This document shows positions 29,577 through 38,985 of a stretch of DNA of 64,000 nt, one piece after another. The notes below the pieces were generated by a model. That model saw only the letters and a program-made list of their open reading frames with translations, was not told where the DNA came from and searched no databases. The stretch's first letter is position 1. Each line of letters starts with the position of its first letter. Source of the stretch: Pseudothioclava arenosa (GTDB lineage Bacteria; Pseudomonadota; Alphaproteobacteria; Rhodobacterales; Rhodobacteraceae); contig NZ_NTJD01000006.1 of NCBI RefSeq assembly GCF_002358085.1, forward strand, positions 62,001 through 126,000, written 5' to 3'. Made by a program: the position numbers and the translations under genes.

Positions 29577-30595
29577 AGCTCGCGGGCGTCGCGGCAACAC
29601 GCTATTTCGCCAAACCCGAACCCGACCGCACCGGGCTTCTGATCTTCGGGGCCGATGCGATGCGCGTGGCGCTGCGCCGCCAGGAGGTGATCGCCGCGCT
29701 GATCGGCACGCAGGGCGAGGAAGAGATGCGGCTCACGCGCATTCCGGCGGGCGATCTGCGCAAGGATGGCGCGGCTCTGCTGGATGCGGTCAAGGCGGTT
29801 GGGTTCTTTCCCGGCCCGCGCGTGGCCTTTGTCGAGGACGCGACCGACACGCTCGCCGATACCGTCTCCGCCGCGCTCTCGGACTGGCGCGAGGGCGATG
29901 CGCAGATCGTCGTCACTGCCGGGCAGCTCACCACGAAATCGAAACTGCGCAAGCTCTTCGAGGGGCATCGCAACGCCTATGCCATTGGTATCTACGACGA
30001 TCCGCCCTCGCGCGAAGAGGTCGAGGACACGCTGCGCAAGGCCGGGCTGAAGGAAATCGCGCAGCCCGCGATGAACGACCTGATGAGCCTGTCGAAGGCG
30101 CTCGATCCCGGCGATTTCCGCCAGACGGTGGAAAAGATCTCGCTCTACAAGTTCGGCGACCCAACCCCGCTGATGCCCGAAGACGTGGCCGCCTGCGCGC
30201 CCTCGTCGATCGAGGCCGAGGTGGATGACGTGCTCAATATCGTGGCCGAGGGGCGCGCGGCCGAACTGGGCCCGATGATGCGCCGGATCGAGGGGCAGGG
30301 CGTGCAGCCCGTCGCGCTCTCGATCCAGGCGACCCGCCATTTCCGCACGCTGCACGCCGCCGCCTCGGACCCGGGCGGCCCGGGCGCTGGCATCGCACGC
30401 GTCCGCCCGCCCGTCTTCGGCCCGCGCCGTGACCGGATGCAGCGTCAGGCCAGCGGCTGGGGCATGTTCCGGCTCGAAGAGGCGCTGAAACTCCTGGTCG
30501 AAACCGACCTCGTGCTGCGCTCGTCAAGTCGCGCGCCGCAGATGGCGGTGATGGAGCGCGCGCTGATGCGGCTCGCGATGATGGCGCGGCGATGA
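29573..30595 (+). CDS. holA: DNA polymerase III delta subunit
   Basis: 340 residues. The clamp-loader delta subunit opens the beta clamp. RTGLLIFGADAMRV, FFPGPRVAFVEDATD and the C-terminal LSIQATRHFRTLH match HolA from alphaproteobacteria. It is coupled to lptE (ATGA overlap) and to the following flavoprotein gene, whose start at 30592 overlaps its stop. Confidence 0.92.
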   Translation: MKLAGVAATRYFAKPEPDRTGLLIFGADAMRVALRRQEVIAALIGTQGEEEMRLTRIPAGDLRKDGAALLDAVKAVGFFPGPRVAFVEDATDTLADTVSAALSDWREGDAQIVVTAGQLTTKSKLRKLFEGHRNAYAIGIYDDPPSREEVEDTLRKAGLKEIAQPAMNDLMSLSKALDPGDFRQTVEKISLYKFGDPTPLMPEDVAACAPSSIEAEVDDVLNIVAEGRAAELGPMMRRIEGQGVQPVALSIQATRHFRTLHAAASDPGGPGAGIARVRPPVFGPRRDRMQRQASGWGMFRLEEALKLLVETDLVLRSSSRAPQMAVMERALMRLAMMARR

Positions 30596-31767
30596 CCGAG
30601 GCGCTGGTGATCGGCGGCGGCCCCGCCGGGCTGATGGCTGCCGAAGAGCTTGCCCGCGCCGGTGCGAAGGTCGTTGTTGCCGAGGCAAAACCGACCCTTG
30701 CGCGCAAGTTCCTGATGGCCGGGAAATCGGGGTTGAACCTGACGCGCGCCGAGCCGCTTCCCGCCTTCCTCACCCATTACCACCCCGACTGGATTCGCCC
30801 GATCGTGGCGGAGTTCGGCCCCGACGCCGTGCAGGAGTTTGCCCAAGGCCTCGGGCAAGATCTCTTCACCGGCTCCACCGGACGCGTATTCCCGCGCGTG
30901 ATGAAAGCCTCGCCGATGCTGCGGGCCTGGGGGGCGCGGCTCGCGGATCTTGGCGTCGAGATCCGCACGCGCTGGCGCTGGACCGGGTTCGAAGGCGACG
31001 CGCTACGCTTTGAGACGCCCGATGGCCCCCACCTCGAACGCCCGCGTGTGACCGTGCTGGCATTGGGCGGCGCCAGCTGGCCCCGGCTTGGGTCGGACGC
31101 GGCATGGGTGCCGTGGCTGGCTGCAAAGGGCGTCGGCATCGCCCCATTCAAACCTGCCAACATGGGGCTTCTGGTCGACTGGTCCGCGCATATGGCGCCG
31201 CAATTCGGACAGGCCATCAAAGGCGCGGCACTGATCACCGAAACCGGCCGCTCGCGCGGTGAATTCGTGATCTCGCGGCGTGGGCTCGAAGGCGGCGGCA
31301 TCTACGCCATCGCCGCCGAGTTACGCGAAGGCAGCCCGCTGTCGCTCGATCTCTGCCCCGATCTCGACCTGTCCGAGGTAACCCACCGCCTCGCCCGCCA
31401 GCCCGCCAAAACCAGCCTGCCGAACCGGCTCAAACGCGCGCTGCGCCTCGACCCGGCCAAGATCGCGCTCCTGAACGAATGGGGCCGCCCACTGCCCGCA
31501 ACGCCCGAGGCACTTGCCGCGCACCTCAAATCCCTGCCTGTGCGCCACGCAGGCCCCCGCCCCCTGACAGAGGCAATCTCCAGCGCGGGCGGCATCCGCG
31601 CCGAGGCGCTCCACGACACGCTCGAACTGCGTGCCCTGCCCGCCACCTTCGCCTGCGGCGAGATGCTGGACTGGGAGGCCCCGACCGGCGGCTACCTGCT
31701 CACGGCCTGTTTCGCCACCGGCCGCCACGCCGGTCGCGCCGCCGCGCGCGCCCTCTCCCTTCGCTGA
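30592..31767 (+). CDS. HI0933-like flavoprotein (TIGR03862-type NAD(P)/FAD oxidoreductase)
   Basis: 391 residues. The N-terminal FAD-binding motif is VIGGGPAGLMAAEELARAGAKVVVAE, with KFLMAGKSGLNLTRAE following and a C-terminal SAGGIRAEALHDTLELRALP plus WEAPTGGYLLTACFATGR. These match the HI0933/BaiN-like family. The physiological substrate is unknown. It overlaps holA by 4 bases. Its stop codon lies inside the box of a dispersed repeat copy. Confidence 0.88.
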   Translation: MTEALVIGGGPAGLMAAEELARAGAKVVVAEAKPTLARKFLMAGKSGLNLTRAEPLPAFLTHYHPDWIRPIVAEFGPDAVQEFAQGLGQDLFTGSTGRVFPRVMKASPMLRAWGARLADLGVEIRTRWRWTGFEGDALRFETPDGPHLERPRVTVLALGGASWPRLGSDAAWVPWLAAKGVGIAPFKPANMGLLVDWSAHMAPQFGQAIKGAALITETGRSRGEFVISRRGLEGGGIYAIAAELREGSPLSLDLCPDLDLSEVTHRLARQPAKTSLPNRLKRALRLDPAKIALLNEWGRPLPATPEALAAHLKSLPVRHAGPRPLTEAISSAGGIRAEALHDTLELRALPATFACGEMLDWEAPTGGYLLTACFATGRHAGRAAARALSLR

Positions 31768-31819
31768 GCCCGAAATACTCCGGGGGAGGCCGCGGCACGC
31801 GGACGGGGGCAGCGCCCCT
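31760..31819 (-). repeat. Dispersed box-hairpin element, copy 6
   Basis: Minus strand: hairpin GGGGC/GCCCC (31818-31806), an insertion of about 24 bases compared with other copies, then GAGTATTTCGGGCTCAGCGA (31781-31762). The box contains the stop codon of the upstream flavoprotein gene. GATGAA has drifted to AGCGAA. Confidence 0.65.
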
Positions 31820-31894
31820 CTTTGTCTCCAACACAACTTCGGAATGGACCGGGCCCGACCCCTGCGTCAGACTGTCCCACCTAGGGAGAGCCAC

Positions 31895-33133
31895 ATGCCG
31901 CAATCACGCCTGTTTACCCCCGTCCTGATCGGGGGTGCGATCATCCTGATGCTGAGCTTCGCCGTGCGCGCGAGCTTTGGCGTGTTCCAGATCCCGATCG
32001 CCGAGGAATTCGGCTGGCCCCGGGCGGAATTCTCGCTGGCCATCGCAATCCAGAACCTCGCCTGGGGCATCGGCCAGCCGATCTTCGGCGCGCTCGCCGA
32101 GCGTTTCGGAGACCGCCGCGCGATCATCGCGGGGGCCCTGATGTATGCGGCAGGTCTGGTGCTCTCGGCCTATTCGGTCTCGCCGCTCGCGCATCAATTT
32201 CTCGAAATTCTGGTGGGTTTCGGCATCGCGGGTACGGGTTTTGGCGTGATCCTCGCCGTCGTCGGCCGCGCCGCCTCGGATGAGAACCGCTCGCTCGCGC
32301 TTGGCATAGCCACGGCGGCGGGCTCGGCCGGGCAGGTCTTTGGCGCGCCGATGGCCGAGATCCTGCTGGGCTCCTTTCCGTGGCAGACGGTGTTCCTGAT
32401 CTTTGCCGTGGTGATCCTCGCCAGCCTCTTCGCACTGCCGATGCTGCGCAGCGGAGCGCCGATGGCGAGCCGCGCCGAACTGGAAGAATCGATGGGCACG
32501 GTGCTGCGCCGCGCCTTCAAGGACCCGTCCTACACGCTGATTTTCCTCGGCTTCTTCAGCTGCGGCTATCAGCTCGCCTTCATCACCGCGCATTTCCCCG
32601 CGATGATTACCGAGATGTGCGGCGCGGTGCCGCCCGGCTCAATGCTGGCGGGGCTCGGGATCGAGACCACCTCGGCGCTTGGTGCGCTGTCGATCTCACT
32701 GATCGGGCTGGCGAATATCGTGGGCACGATCTACGCGGGCTGGGCGGGCAAGCGCTGGTCCAAGAAATACCTGCTCGCGGGCATCTACCTTGGCCGCACC
32801 ATCGCAGCAGCGGTGTTCATCCTGATGCCGATCACGCCGGCCAGCGTGCTGGTGTTCTCGCTGGTGATGGGCGCGTTGTGGCTGGCGACAGTGCCGCTGA
32901 CTTCGGGGCTCGTCGCCTATCTCTACGGGCTGCGCTACATGGGCACGCTGTATGGCTTCGTGTTCTTCAGCCACCAACTCGGCGCCTTCCTTGGCGTCTG
33001 GCTGGGCGGCAAGCTCTACGACATCTACGGCGATTACACGATCGTCTGGTGGGTCGGCGTGGGCGTCGGCGCGTTCTCGGCCATCGTGCACCTGCCGGTG
33101 CGCGAACGTCCTGCGCAGACCGCCGCCGCCTGA
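31895..33133 (+). CDS. Major facilitator superfamily transporter
   Basis: 412 residues, twelve predicted membrane helices. GALAERFGDRRAIIAGALMY is the characteristic loop 2-3 MFS motif, and the second half contains the related GWAGKRWSKKYLLAG. The N-terminal SFGVFQIPIAEEFGWPRAEF resembles the monocarboxylate/oxalate-formate group, so an organic anion is a reasonable guess, not a finding. ATG 31895 follows GGGAGAG. Its TGA directly abuts the stop of the convergent SDR gene (TGATCA). Confidence 0.88.
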   Translation: MPQSRLFTPVLIGGAIILMLSFAVRASFGVFQIPIAEEFGWPRAEFSLAIAIQNLAWGIGQPIFGALAERFGDRRAIIAGALMYAAGLVLSAYSVSPLAHQFLEILVGFGIAGTGFGVILAVVGRAASDENRSLALGIATAAGSAGQVFGAPMAEILLGSFPWQTVFLIFAVVILASLFALPMLRSGAPMASRAELEESMGTVLRRAFKDPSYTLIFLGFFSCGYQLAFITAHFPAMITEMCGAVPPGSMLAGLGIETTSALGALSISLIGLANIVGTIYAGWAGKRWSKKYLLAGIYLGRTIAAAVFILMPITPASVLVFSLVMGALWLATVPLTSGLVAYLYGLRYMGTLYGFVFFSHQLGAFLGVWLGGKLYDIYGDYTIVWWVGVGVGAFSAIVHLPVRERPAQTAAA

Positions 33134-33985
33134 TCAGCCATCCGTTTCAAGGATCGCCGCCAGCCCCGAGCGATAGTCGGGATAGAGCAGCGTCACGCCC
33201 AGTTCGTCCTTCAGCCGATCGTTCCGCACCCGCTTCGATTCGGCATAGAAGCTACGTGCCATCGGGGTGAAGCTGGCCTCGTCATAGGGGATATCGGGCG
33301 GCACCGGCAGGCCCAGCAGTTCAGCGGCATGGGCGATCACATCCTGCGGCGGCGCCGGGTCATTGTCGCAGACGTTATAGATCCGGCCCGGATTGGGCTG
33401 CGCGATCGAGGCGGCCAGCACCTGCGCGATATCCTCGACATGGATCCGCGAAAACACCTGACCTTCCTTGATGATCCGGCGCGCAGTGCCCTGACGCACC
33501 TTTTCAAACGGTCCGCGGCCGGGGCCATAGATACCGGCCAAGCGAAAGATATGCAGCGGCAGGCCTGCGGCGCGGCACAGATCGGTCCAGGCAGCCTCGG
33601 CCTCGACGCGGGCTCGACCGCGCTTGGTCGCGGGCGTCAGCGGCGTGTCTTCATCGACCCAGCCGCCCTGATGATCGCCGTAAACCCCAACGGTCGACAG
33701 GTAGCCCACCCATTCCAGATGTTTCGCCGCCGCGATCTGATCCCCCAGCGCGGCCAGCACCGGGTCGCCCGCCTCATTCGGCGCGACCGAGGTCAAGAGA
33801 TGCGTCGCCTGATCGAAGGGCAGGTCTTCGCCCGGCCAGATCAGCGGCTCGACACCCTCGGCGCGGATCTCCTCGGCCTTGTCGGCGCTGCGCACCGTGC
33901 CGATCACGCGCCAGCCCTGCGGAATGAGAACCCGCGCAAGTGCGCGCGCCGAATAGCCGTGACCGATTGAAAGAAGGGTCTTCAT
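33134..33985 (-). CDS. NAD(P)-dependent epimerase/dehydratase-like protein (extended SDR, YeeZ-like)
   Basis: 283 residues from ATG 33985. The dinucleotide fold starts at LLSIGHGYSARALARVL, a GxGxxA-type motif. YLSTVGVYGDHQGGWVDE and FRLAGIYGPGRGPFEKV are characteristic of the epimerase family. FSRIHVEDIAQVL is also present. The sugar or other substrate is not identifiable. The start overlaps the stop of the upstream SelT/W/H-like gene by 4 bases. Confidence 0.85.
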   Translation of the reverse strand: MKTLLSIGHGYSARALARVLIPQGWRVIGTVRSADKAEEIRAEGVEPLIWPGEDLPFDQATHLLTSVAPNEAGDPVLAALGDQIAAAKHLEWVGYLSTVGVYGDHQGGWVDEDTPLTPATKRGRARVEAEAAWTDLCRAAGLPLHIFRLAGIYGPGRGPFEKVRQGTARRIIKEGQVFSRIHVEDIAQVLAASIAQPNPGRIYNVCDNDPAPPQDVIAHAAELLGLPVPPDIPYDEASFTPMARSFYAESKRVRNDRLKDELGVTLLYPDYRSGLAAILETDG

Positions 33986-34275
33986 TTTGCCTCGCGGTCG
34001 ATGTGGCCAAGGTCGCGCCCCGGCTCGATGTGGTCCCGGATCCGGCGCTTGATCTCCTTCGGCTCGGGAAAGCCGCCGTCGCGCTTGCGCTCCCACAACA
34101 GCTCGCCATCCAGCCGGATTTCATAGATGCCGCCGTAACCGGGGATCAGCGCGACCTCGGAGAGGTCCTGCCCGAAGGTCTGCAGCAGCTCCTGCGCCAT
34201 CCAGCCGGCCCGCAAGAGCCAGTTGCAGCCGGTGCAATAGGTGATCGTGATGCGCGGTTTTGCTGCGTCGGTCAT
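33982..34275 (-). CDS. SelT/SelW/SelH family (Rdx-type) thioredoxin-fold protein, Cys form
   Basis: 97 residues. The CxxC motif is YCTGCNW with C14 and C17, where animal homologues have selenocysteine at the second position. PGYGGIYEIRLDGELLWERK and the closing helix EIKRRIRDH fit the family. A thiol redox role is inferred. The true start is ATG 34275; the frame stays open far upstream antisense to ade, which is a shadow. It overlaps the SDR gene by 4 bases, so the two are probably co-translated. Confidence 0.88.
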   Translation of the reverse strand: MTDAAKPRITITYCTGCNWLLRAGWMAQELLQTFGQDLSEVALIPGYGGIYEIRLDGELLWERKRDGGFPEPKEIKRRIRDHIEPGRDLGHIDREAK

Positions 34276-34350
34276 GGGCCAGATGTAGCGCGCCCGGCGC
34301 TTCATCACAACGTCACTTGCACGCCGTGGAATCCGGGCGCACAGTTGGCC

Positions 34351-36153
34351 ATGGACAATATGAATTCTGTGAAATCCTGGCCCGAGGCAGCGCCGCGCTT
34401 GATTGCCGTCGCCGCGGGCCGCGCGCCCGCCGATCTGGTCATTCGTGCCGGGAAATGGGTGAATGTGCATAGCCGCGAGGTGCTTGCGGGCCATGACATC
34501 GCCATCGCCGAGGGCCGCTTTGCCGCGATCGCGCCCGACCTGAGCGCGTCGATCGGCCCTGACACGCAGGTGATCGAGGCCAACGGGCGCTACATGGTAC
34601 CGGGGCTTTGCGACGCGCATATGCATATCGAAAGCGGCATGCTGACGCCCGCCGAATTCGCCGCCGCCGTGATCCCGCATGGCACCACGACGATGTTCAC
34701 CGACCCGCATGAAATTGCCAATGTGCTCGGCCTTGCGGGCGTGCGGATGATGCATGACGAGGCGCTGATGCAGCCCGTCAATATCTTTACCCAGATGCCG
34801 TCCTGCGCGCCCTCGGCGCCGGGGCTGGAGACCACGGGCTTTGAGATCGCCCCCGAGGATGTAGCCGAGGCAATGCATTGGCCGGGCATCATCGGGCTCG
34901 GAGAGATGATGAATTTCCCCGGCGTGATCCATGCCGATCCCAAGATGCTGGCCGAGATCGCCGCCGTGCAGAACGCGCATAAGACGGTCGGCGGGCATTA
35001 TGCCTCGCCCGATCTGGGCGCGCCGTTCCGGGCCTATGCGGCGGGCGGGCCAGCGGACGACCACGAAGGCACCTGCGAGGCCGATGCGATCGCACGGGTG
35101 CGTCAGGGCATGCGCTCGATGATGCGGCTGGGGTCCGCGTGGTATGACGTGGAAACGCAGATCACGGCGGTCACCGAAAAGGGGCTCGATCCGCGCAACT
35201 TCATCCTGTGCACCGACGATTGCCACTCGGGCACGCTGGTGCATGACGGGCATATGAACCGCGTCTATCGCCACGCGGTCGCCTGCGGGACTGAACCCTT
35301 GGTGGCGCTGCAGATGTGCACGATCAACACCGCCACGCATTTCGGCCTTGAACGCGAGCTGGGCAGCATCACGCCCGGGCGCCGCGCCGATGTGATCCTG
35401 ACCTCGGACCTCGCCGCGCTGCCAGTCGAGATGGTGATCGCGCGCGGGCGGGTGGTGGCCGAAAACGGCACGCTCTTGGTCGAATGCCCGCATTACGACT
35501 GGCCCGAAAGCGCCCGCGCCACCGTGCATCTGGGCAAGACGCTTGCGGCCCCCGACTTCGAGATCGCCGCGCCGAAGGGCGCCAATACCGTCACCGCCAA
35601 AGTGATCGGCGTGGTCGAGAACCAGGCGCCGACCAAGGCGCTCACCGCTGAATTGTCGGTCCAAAGCGGCATCGTCGAGCCCGACGAAGCCCGCGGCATC
35701 GCCCAGATCGCGCTGGTCGAGCGTCATCGCGGCACCGGCGGCGTGACCAACGGTTTCGTCAAGGGTTTTGGCTACAAGGGCCGGATGGCGATGGGTTCGA
35801 CCGTTGCCCATGACAGCCACCACATGATAGTCGTCGGCACCGACCGCGAGATGATGGCCGCCTGCGCCAACCGGCTGGGCGAGATGGGGGGCGGCGTGTC
35901 GGTCTGGCAGGACGGGGCCGAGATCGCCTCGGTGCCGCTGCCGATCGCGGGGCTGATGTCGGACGCGCCCGCTGCCGAGGTCGCCGCCCGCGCTGCGCGC
36001 ATGGTCGAGGCGATGGCGGAGTGCGGCTGCACGCTGAACAACGCCTATATGCAGCACTCGCTGCTGGCGCTGGTCGTGATCCCCGAGTTGCGGATCTCGG
36101 ACCTCGGGCTGGTCGATGTGACGAAATTCGAACTGACGGACCTCTTTGAATGA
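34351..36153 (+). CDS. ade: Adenine deaminase
   Basis: 600 residues. Converts adenine to hypoxanthine and ammonia. The metal motif GLCDAHMHIES (about 88-98), the HGTTTMFTDPHEIANVLG segment, EGTCEADA and LCTDDCHSG match the Ade amidohydrolases, and the C-terminal domain carries GGVTNGFVKGFGYKGRMAMG. Starts at 34351 and 34360 are both possible, with weak ribosome sites. The 3' end overlaps amn by 4 bases, so AMP-derived adenine is probably fed directly to this enzyme. Confidence 0.95.
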   Translation: MDNMNSVKSWPEAAPRLIAVAAGRAPADLVIRAGKWVNVHSREVLAGHDIAIAEGRFAAIAPDLSASIGPDTQVIEANGRYMVPGLCDAHMHIESGMLTPAEFAAAVIPHGTTTMFTDPHEIANVLGLAGVRMMHDEALMQPVNIFTQMPSCAPSAPGLETTGFEIAPEDVAEAMHWPGIIGLGEMMNFPGVIHADPKMLAEIAAVQNAHKTVGGHYASPDLGAPFRAYAAGGPADDHEGTCEADAIARVRQGMRSMMRLGSAWYDVETQITAVTEKGLDPRNFILCTDDCHSGTLVHDGHMNRVYRHAVACGTEPLVALQMCTINTATHFGLERELGSITPGRRADVILTSDLAALPVEMVIARGRVVAENGTLLVECPHYDWPESARATVHLGKTLAAPDFEIAAPKGANTVTAKVIGVVENQAPTKALTAELSVQSGIVEPDEARGIAQIALVERHRGTGGVTNGFVKGFGYKGRMAMGSTVAHDSHHMIVVGTDREMMAACANRLGEMGGGVSVWQDGAEIASVPLPIAGLMSDAPAAEVAARAARMVEAMAECGCTLNNAYMQHSLLALVVIPELRISDLGLVDVTKFELTDLFE

Positions 36154-37625
36154 ACGAACCGCTTTCGCTCCTGCAGCCGGTCCATGAGGCACCGGTCGAA
36201 TTTACCGATGCGGCGGCGGCGGTCGCCCATCTCGAAGCCATTTACGCCCGCGAGACCGGGTTTCTGCTCGAAGGCTTCAATCGCACCATCGAGGACGGCC
36301 GGGCGAGCGTCCGTTACCGCGCGCATTACCCCGAGGTTCGGATCTCGGTCGCCTCGCATCGCAAGGCCGACAGCCGACTGGCCTTTGGCCATGTGCCGCA
36401 TCCGGGCACCTATTCGGCAACGGTCACACGCCCCGACCTGTTCCGCAACTACCTGACGCAGCAGCTTGAACACCTGATCCGTAACCACGGCGCACCGGTG
36501 CAGATCGGCACCTCGGGCACGCCGATCCCGGTGCATTTCGCGCTCGCCACCCATGCCCAGATCAACGTGCCGCAGGAAGGCGTGCTGGATTTCTCGCTGC
36601 GCGATGTGTTCGACGTGCCAGACCTTGCGAATATGAACGACGACATCGTCAACGGGATGGCGAGCGCCAACCCGGATGGTTCGTTGCACCTTGCGCCCTT
36701 TACGGCGCAGCGCGTGGATTACTCGCTCGCGCGGTTGCAGCATTACACCGCCACAGCCGCCGAGCATTTCCAGAACCACGTGCTGTTCACCAACTACCAG
36801 TTCTATGTGGACGAGTTCGAGGCCGTGGCACGCCGCGCGCTGGCCGATCCGGGCTCGGGCTATACCGGCTTTGTCAGCCCCGGCAATCACGAGATTACCG
36901 ATCCGCAGGCGCAGATCCCGGTGCTGCCGAAACTGCCGCAGATGCCCGCCTATCACCTCAAGCGCGCGGATGGGAACGGGATCACGCTGGTGAATATCGG
37001 GGTCGGGCCGTCGAATGCGAAAACCGCAACCGACCATATCGCGGTGCTGCGCCCGCATGCCTGGCTGATGGTCGGCCATTGCGCGGGGCTGCGCAACACG
37101 CAGCAGCTGGGCGATTTCGTGCTGGCCCATGCCTATCTGCGCGAAGATCACGTGCTTGATGACGACTTGCCGATCTGGGTGCCGATCCCGGCGCTGGCCG
37201 AGATCCAGATCGCGCTGCAAGAGGCGGTGGCCGAGGTCACGCAGCTCGAAGGCTACGAGCTGAAGCGCATCATGCGCACCGGCACCGTCGCCACCATCGA
37301 CAACCGCAACTGGGAGCTGCGCGACCAGTCCGGCCCGGTGCAGCGGCTCAGCCAGTCGCGCGCTGTGGCGCTCGATATGGAGAGCGCCACCATCGCCGCG
37401 AACGGGTTCCGATTCCGTGTTCCCTACGGGACCCTGCTTTGCGTTTCCGACAAACCTCTGCACGGCGAGCTAAAACTGCCCGGCATGGCGAGCGAGTTTT
37501 ACCGCACGCAAGTCGCCAATCACCTGCAGATTGGCATCCGAGCGATGGAAAAACTGCGTGAAATGCCGCTGGAACGCATCCATTCCCGCAAATTGCGCAG
37601 CTTCGAAGAAACAGCTTTCCTCTGA
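36150..37625 (+). CDS. amn: AMP nucleosidase
   Basis: 491 residues. Hydrolyses AMP to adenine and ribose 5-phosphate. The N-terminal domain (YPEVRISVASHRKADSRLAF, THAQINVP) is followed by a nucleoside-phosphorylase-like catalytic domain with GVGPSNAKTATDHIAVLRPH and ALDMESATIAANGFRFR. It is translationally coupled to ade (ATGA). Together the two enzymes would convert AMP to hypoxanthine for salvage or for lowering adenylate pools. Confidence 0.95.
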   Translation: MNEPLSLLQPVHEAPVEFTDAAAAVAHLEAIYARETGFLLEGFNRTIEDGRASVRYRAHYPEVRISVASHRKADSRLAFGHVPHPGTYSATVTRPDLFRNYLTQQLEHLIRNHGAPVQIGTSGTPIPVHFALATHAQINVPQEGVLDFSLRDVFDVPDLANMNDDIVNGMASANPDGSLHLAPFTAQRVDYSLARLQHYTATAAEHFQNHVLFTNYQFYVDEFEAVARRALADPGSGYTGFVSPGNHEITDPQAQIPVLPKLPQMPAYHLKRADGNGITLVNIGVGPSNAKTATDHIAVLRPHAWLMVGHCAGLRNTQQLGDFVLAHAYLREDHVLDDDLPIWVPIPALAEIQIALQEAVAEVTQLEGYELKRIMRTGTVATIDNRNWELRDQSGPVQRLSQSRAVALDMESATIAANGFRFRVPYGTLLCVSDKPLHGELKLPGMASEFYRTQVANHLQIGIRAMEKLREMPLERIHSRKLRSFEETAFL

Positions 37626-37756
37626 CGCGTCGGAATTGACCGACTGTGCAAAAAACTCTTGCGCATAAGGCCAAAACCGTGTGGAACGTCCGGGCCAATA
37701 CGTGTTACGCGCACGACAGCGACCCCGGCCAGCGGGGCGATTAGAGAGGAAAACCG

Positions 37757-38044
37757 ATGTCGAAACCGATGACCAAGACCCAGCTCGTTGCCGCGCTCGC
37801 CGAAGCGATGGGCTCCGACAAGAAATCCGCCGCTGCCGCGCTCGACGCGATCTCGGCTGTCGTGACCAACGAAGTCGCCGCCGGCGGTGCCGTGACCCTT
37901 CCGGGCGTCGGCAAGGTCTATTGCAAATCGCGCCCCGAGCGTCAGGTCCGCAACCCGGCCACCGGAGAGACCATGACCAAGCCGGCCGACAAGCAGGTGA
38001 AAGTCACCATCGCGAAAGCCCTGAAAGACGCCGTGAACGGCTGA
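37757..38044 (+). CDS. HU family DNA-binding protein
   Basis: 95 residues, MSKPMTKTQLVAALAEAMGS onwards. PGVGKVYCKSRPERQVRNPA is the beta-arm region of HU/IHF proteins; the typical GRNPxTGE is read here as VRNPATGETM. It is a nucleoid-associated architectural protein. A good ribosome site (GAGAGGAAAA) precedes the ATG and a strong terminator follows, so it is a single-gene unit. The 131-base gap after amn (37626-37756) should contain its promoter. Confidence 0.95.
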   Translation: MSKPMTKTQLVAALAEAMGSDKKSAAAALDAISAVVTNEVAAGGAVTLPGVGKVYCKSRPERQVRNPATGETMTKPADKQVKVTIAKALKDAVNG

Positions 38045-38069
38045 TCTTTCCGGCAGCAGAGTTTTCTGC

Positions 38070-38098
38070 AAGGGTCGCCCGCAGGGGCGGCCCTTTTT
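38070..38098 (+). terminator. Terminator of the HU gene
   Basis: An 11-base stem (38070-38080 with 38085-38095, one U-G pair) with a GCAG loop, followed directly by TTTTT. Confidence 0.92.
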
Positions 38099-38121
38099 CA
38101 TTCCGCCGCAAGGGACATAAC

Positions 38122-38985
38122 ATGGATTTTCGCGCAATTCTGATGGGGCTCGCCTTTGCCGCGCTCTGGTCTTCGGCCTTCACCTCGGCGCGGATGATCG
38201 TGGCCGAGGCGCCGCCGCTTGCCGCGCTGTCGCTGCGGTTCCTGATTTCGGGCGGCCTGGGCGTGGCGATCGCGCTGGCGCTCGGCCAGAGCTGGCGGCT
38301 GAACCGCGCGCAATGGCGCGCCACGCTGATCTTTGGCCTGTGCCAGAACGCGCTTTATCTGGGGCTGAATTTCGTCGCGATGCAGACGGTCGAGGCCTCG
38401 CTGGCCTCGATCATCGCCTCAAGCATGCCGCTGATGGTGGCGGGGCTCGGTTGGATCGTGTTTCGCGACCGCGTGCGCCCCTTGGGGCTGATCGGGTTGC
38501 TGGCAGGCGTGGCGGGGGTTGCGATCATCATGGGCGCGCGCCTGTCAGACGGGGTCGATGCCTTCGGCGTGACGCTTTGCCTGATCGGGGCGCTGGCGCT
38601 GACGATCGCGACGCTCTCGGTGCGGGGCGCCAGTTCGGGCGGGAATGTGATGATGATCGTGGGCTTGCAGATGTTCGTGGGCGCCGCCGTGCTGGCGGTC
38701 GCCTCGGCCGCGACCGAAGAAATCGTGGTGCATTGGTCGCCGCGCCTGATCGCGGCCTTTACCTACACGACGCTTGCGCCCGGTCTGCTGGCGACCTGGA
38801 TCTGGTTCCGGCTGGTCGGGCGGATCGGCGCGATCAAGGCCGCGACCTTCCACTTCCTGAACCCGTTCTTTGGCGTCGCCATCGCCGCCGCCGTGCTGGG
38901 CGAACGGCTTGGCGCGCTGGATGTCGTGGGCGTGGTGGTGATCGCGGCCGGGATCCTTGCCGTGCAGATCTCGAAGCAGGCCTAG
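38122..38985 (+). CDS. EamA-family (DMT superfamily) transporter
   Basis: 287 residues with ten predicted membrane helices in two EamA repeats (about 5-135 and 150-285). The N-terminal ALWSSAFTSARMIV and second-repeat AIKAATFHFLNPFFGVAIAA are typical. Family members export metabolites or amino acids; the substrate is not predictable. ATG 38122 follows AAGGGA. It shares a CTAG stop overlap with the convergent DUF4202 gene. Confidence 0.88.
   Translation: MDFRAILMGLAFAALWSSAFTSARMIVAEAPPLAALSLRFLISGGLGVAIALALGQSWRLNRAQWRATLIFGLCQNALYLGLNFVAMQTVEASLASIIASSMPLMVAGLGWIVFRDRVRPLGLIGLLAGVAGVAIIMGARLSDGVDAFGVTLCLIGALALTIATLSVRGASSGGNVMMIVGLQMFVGAAVLAVASAATEEIVVHWSPRLIAAFTYTTLAPGLLATWIWFRLVGRIGAIKAATFHFLNPFFGVAIAAAVLGERLGALDVVGVVVIAAGILAVQISKQA

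Noticed and set aside
33982-36192. Long minus-strand frame antisense to adenine deaminase
   Set aside because: Only the last 97 codons (SelT/W/H-like, start 34275) are real. The remainder is a shadow of ade.
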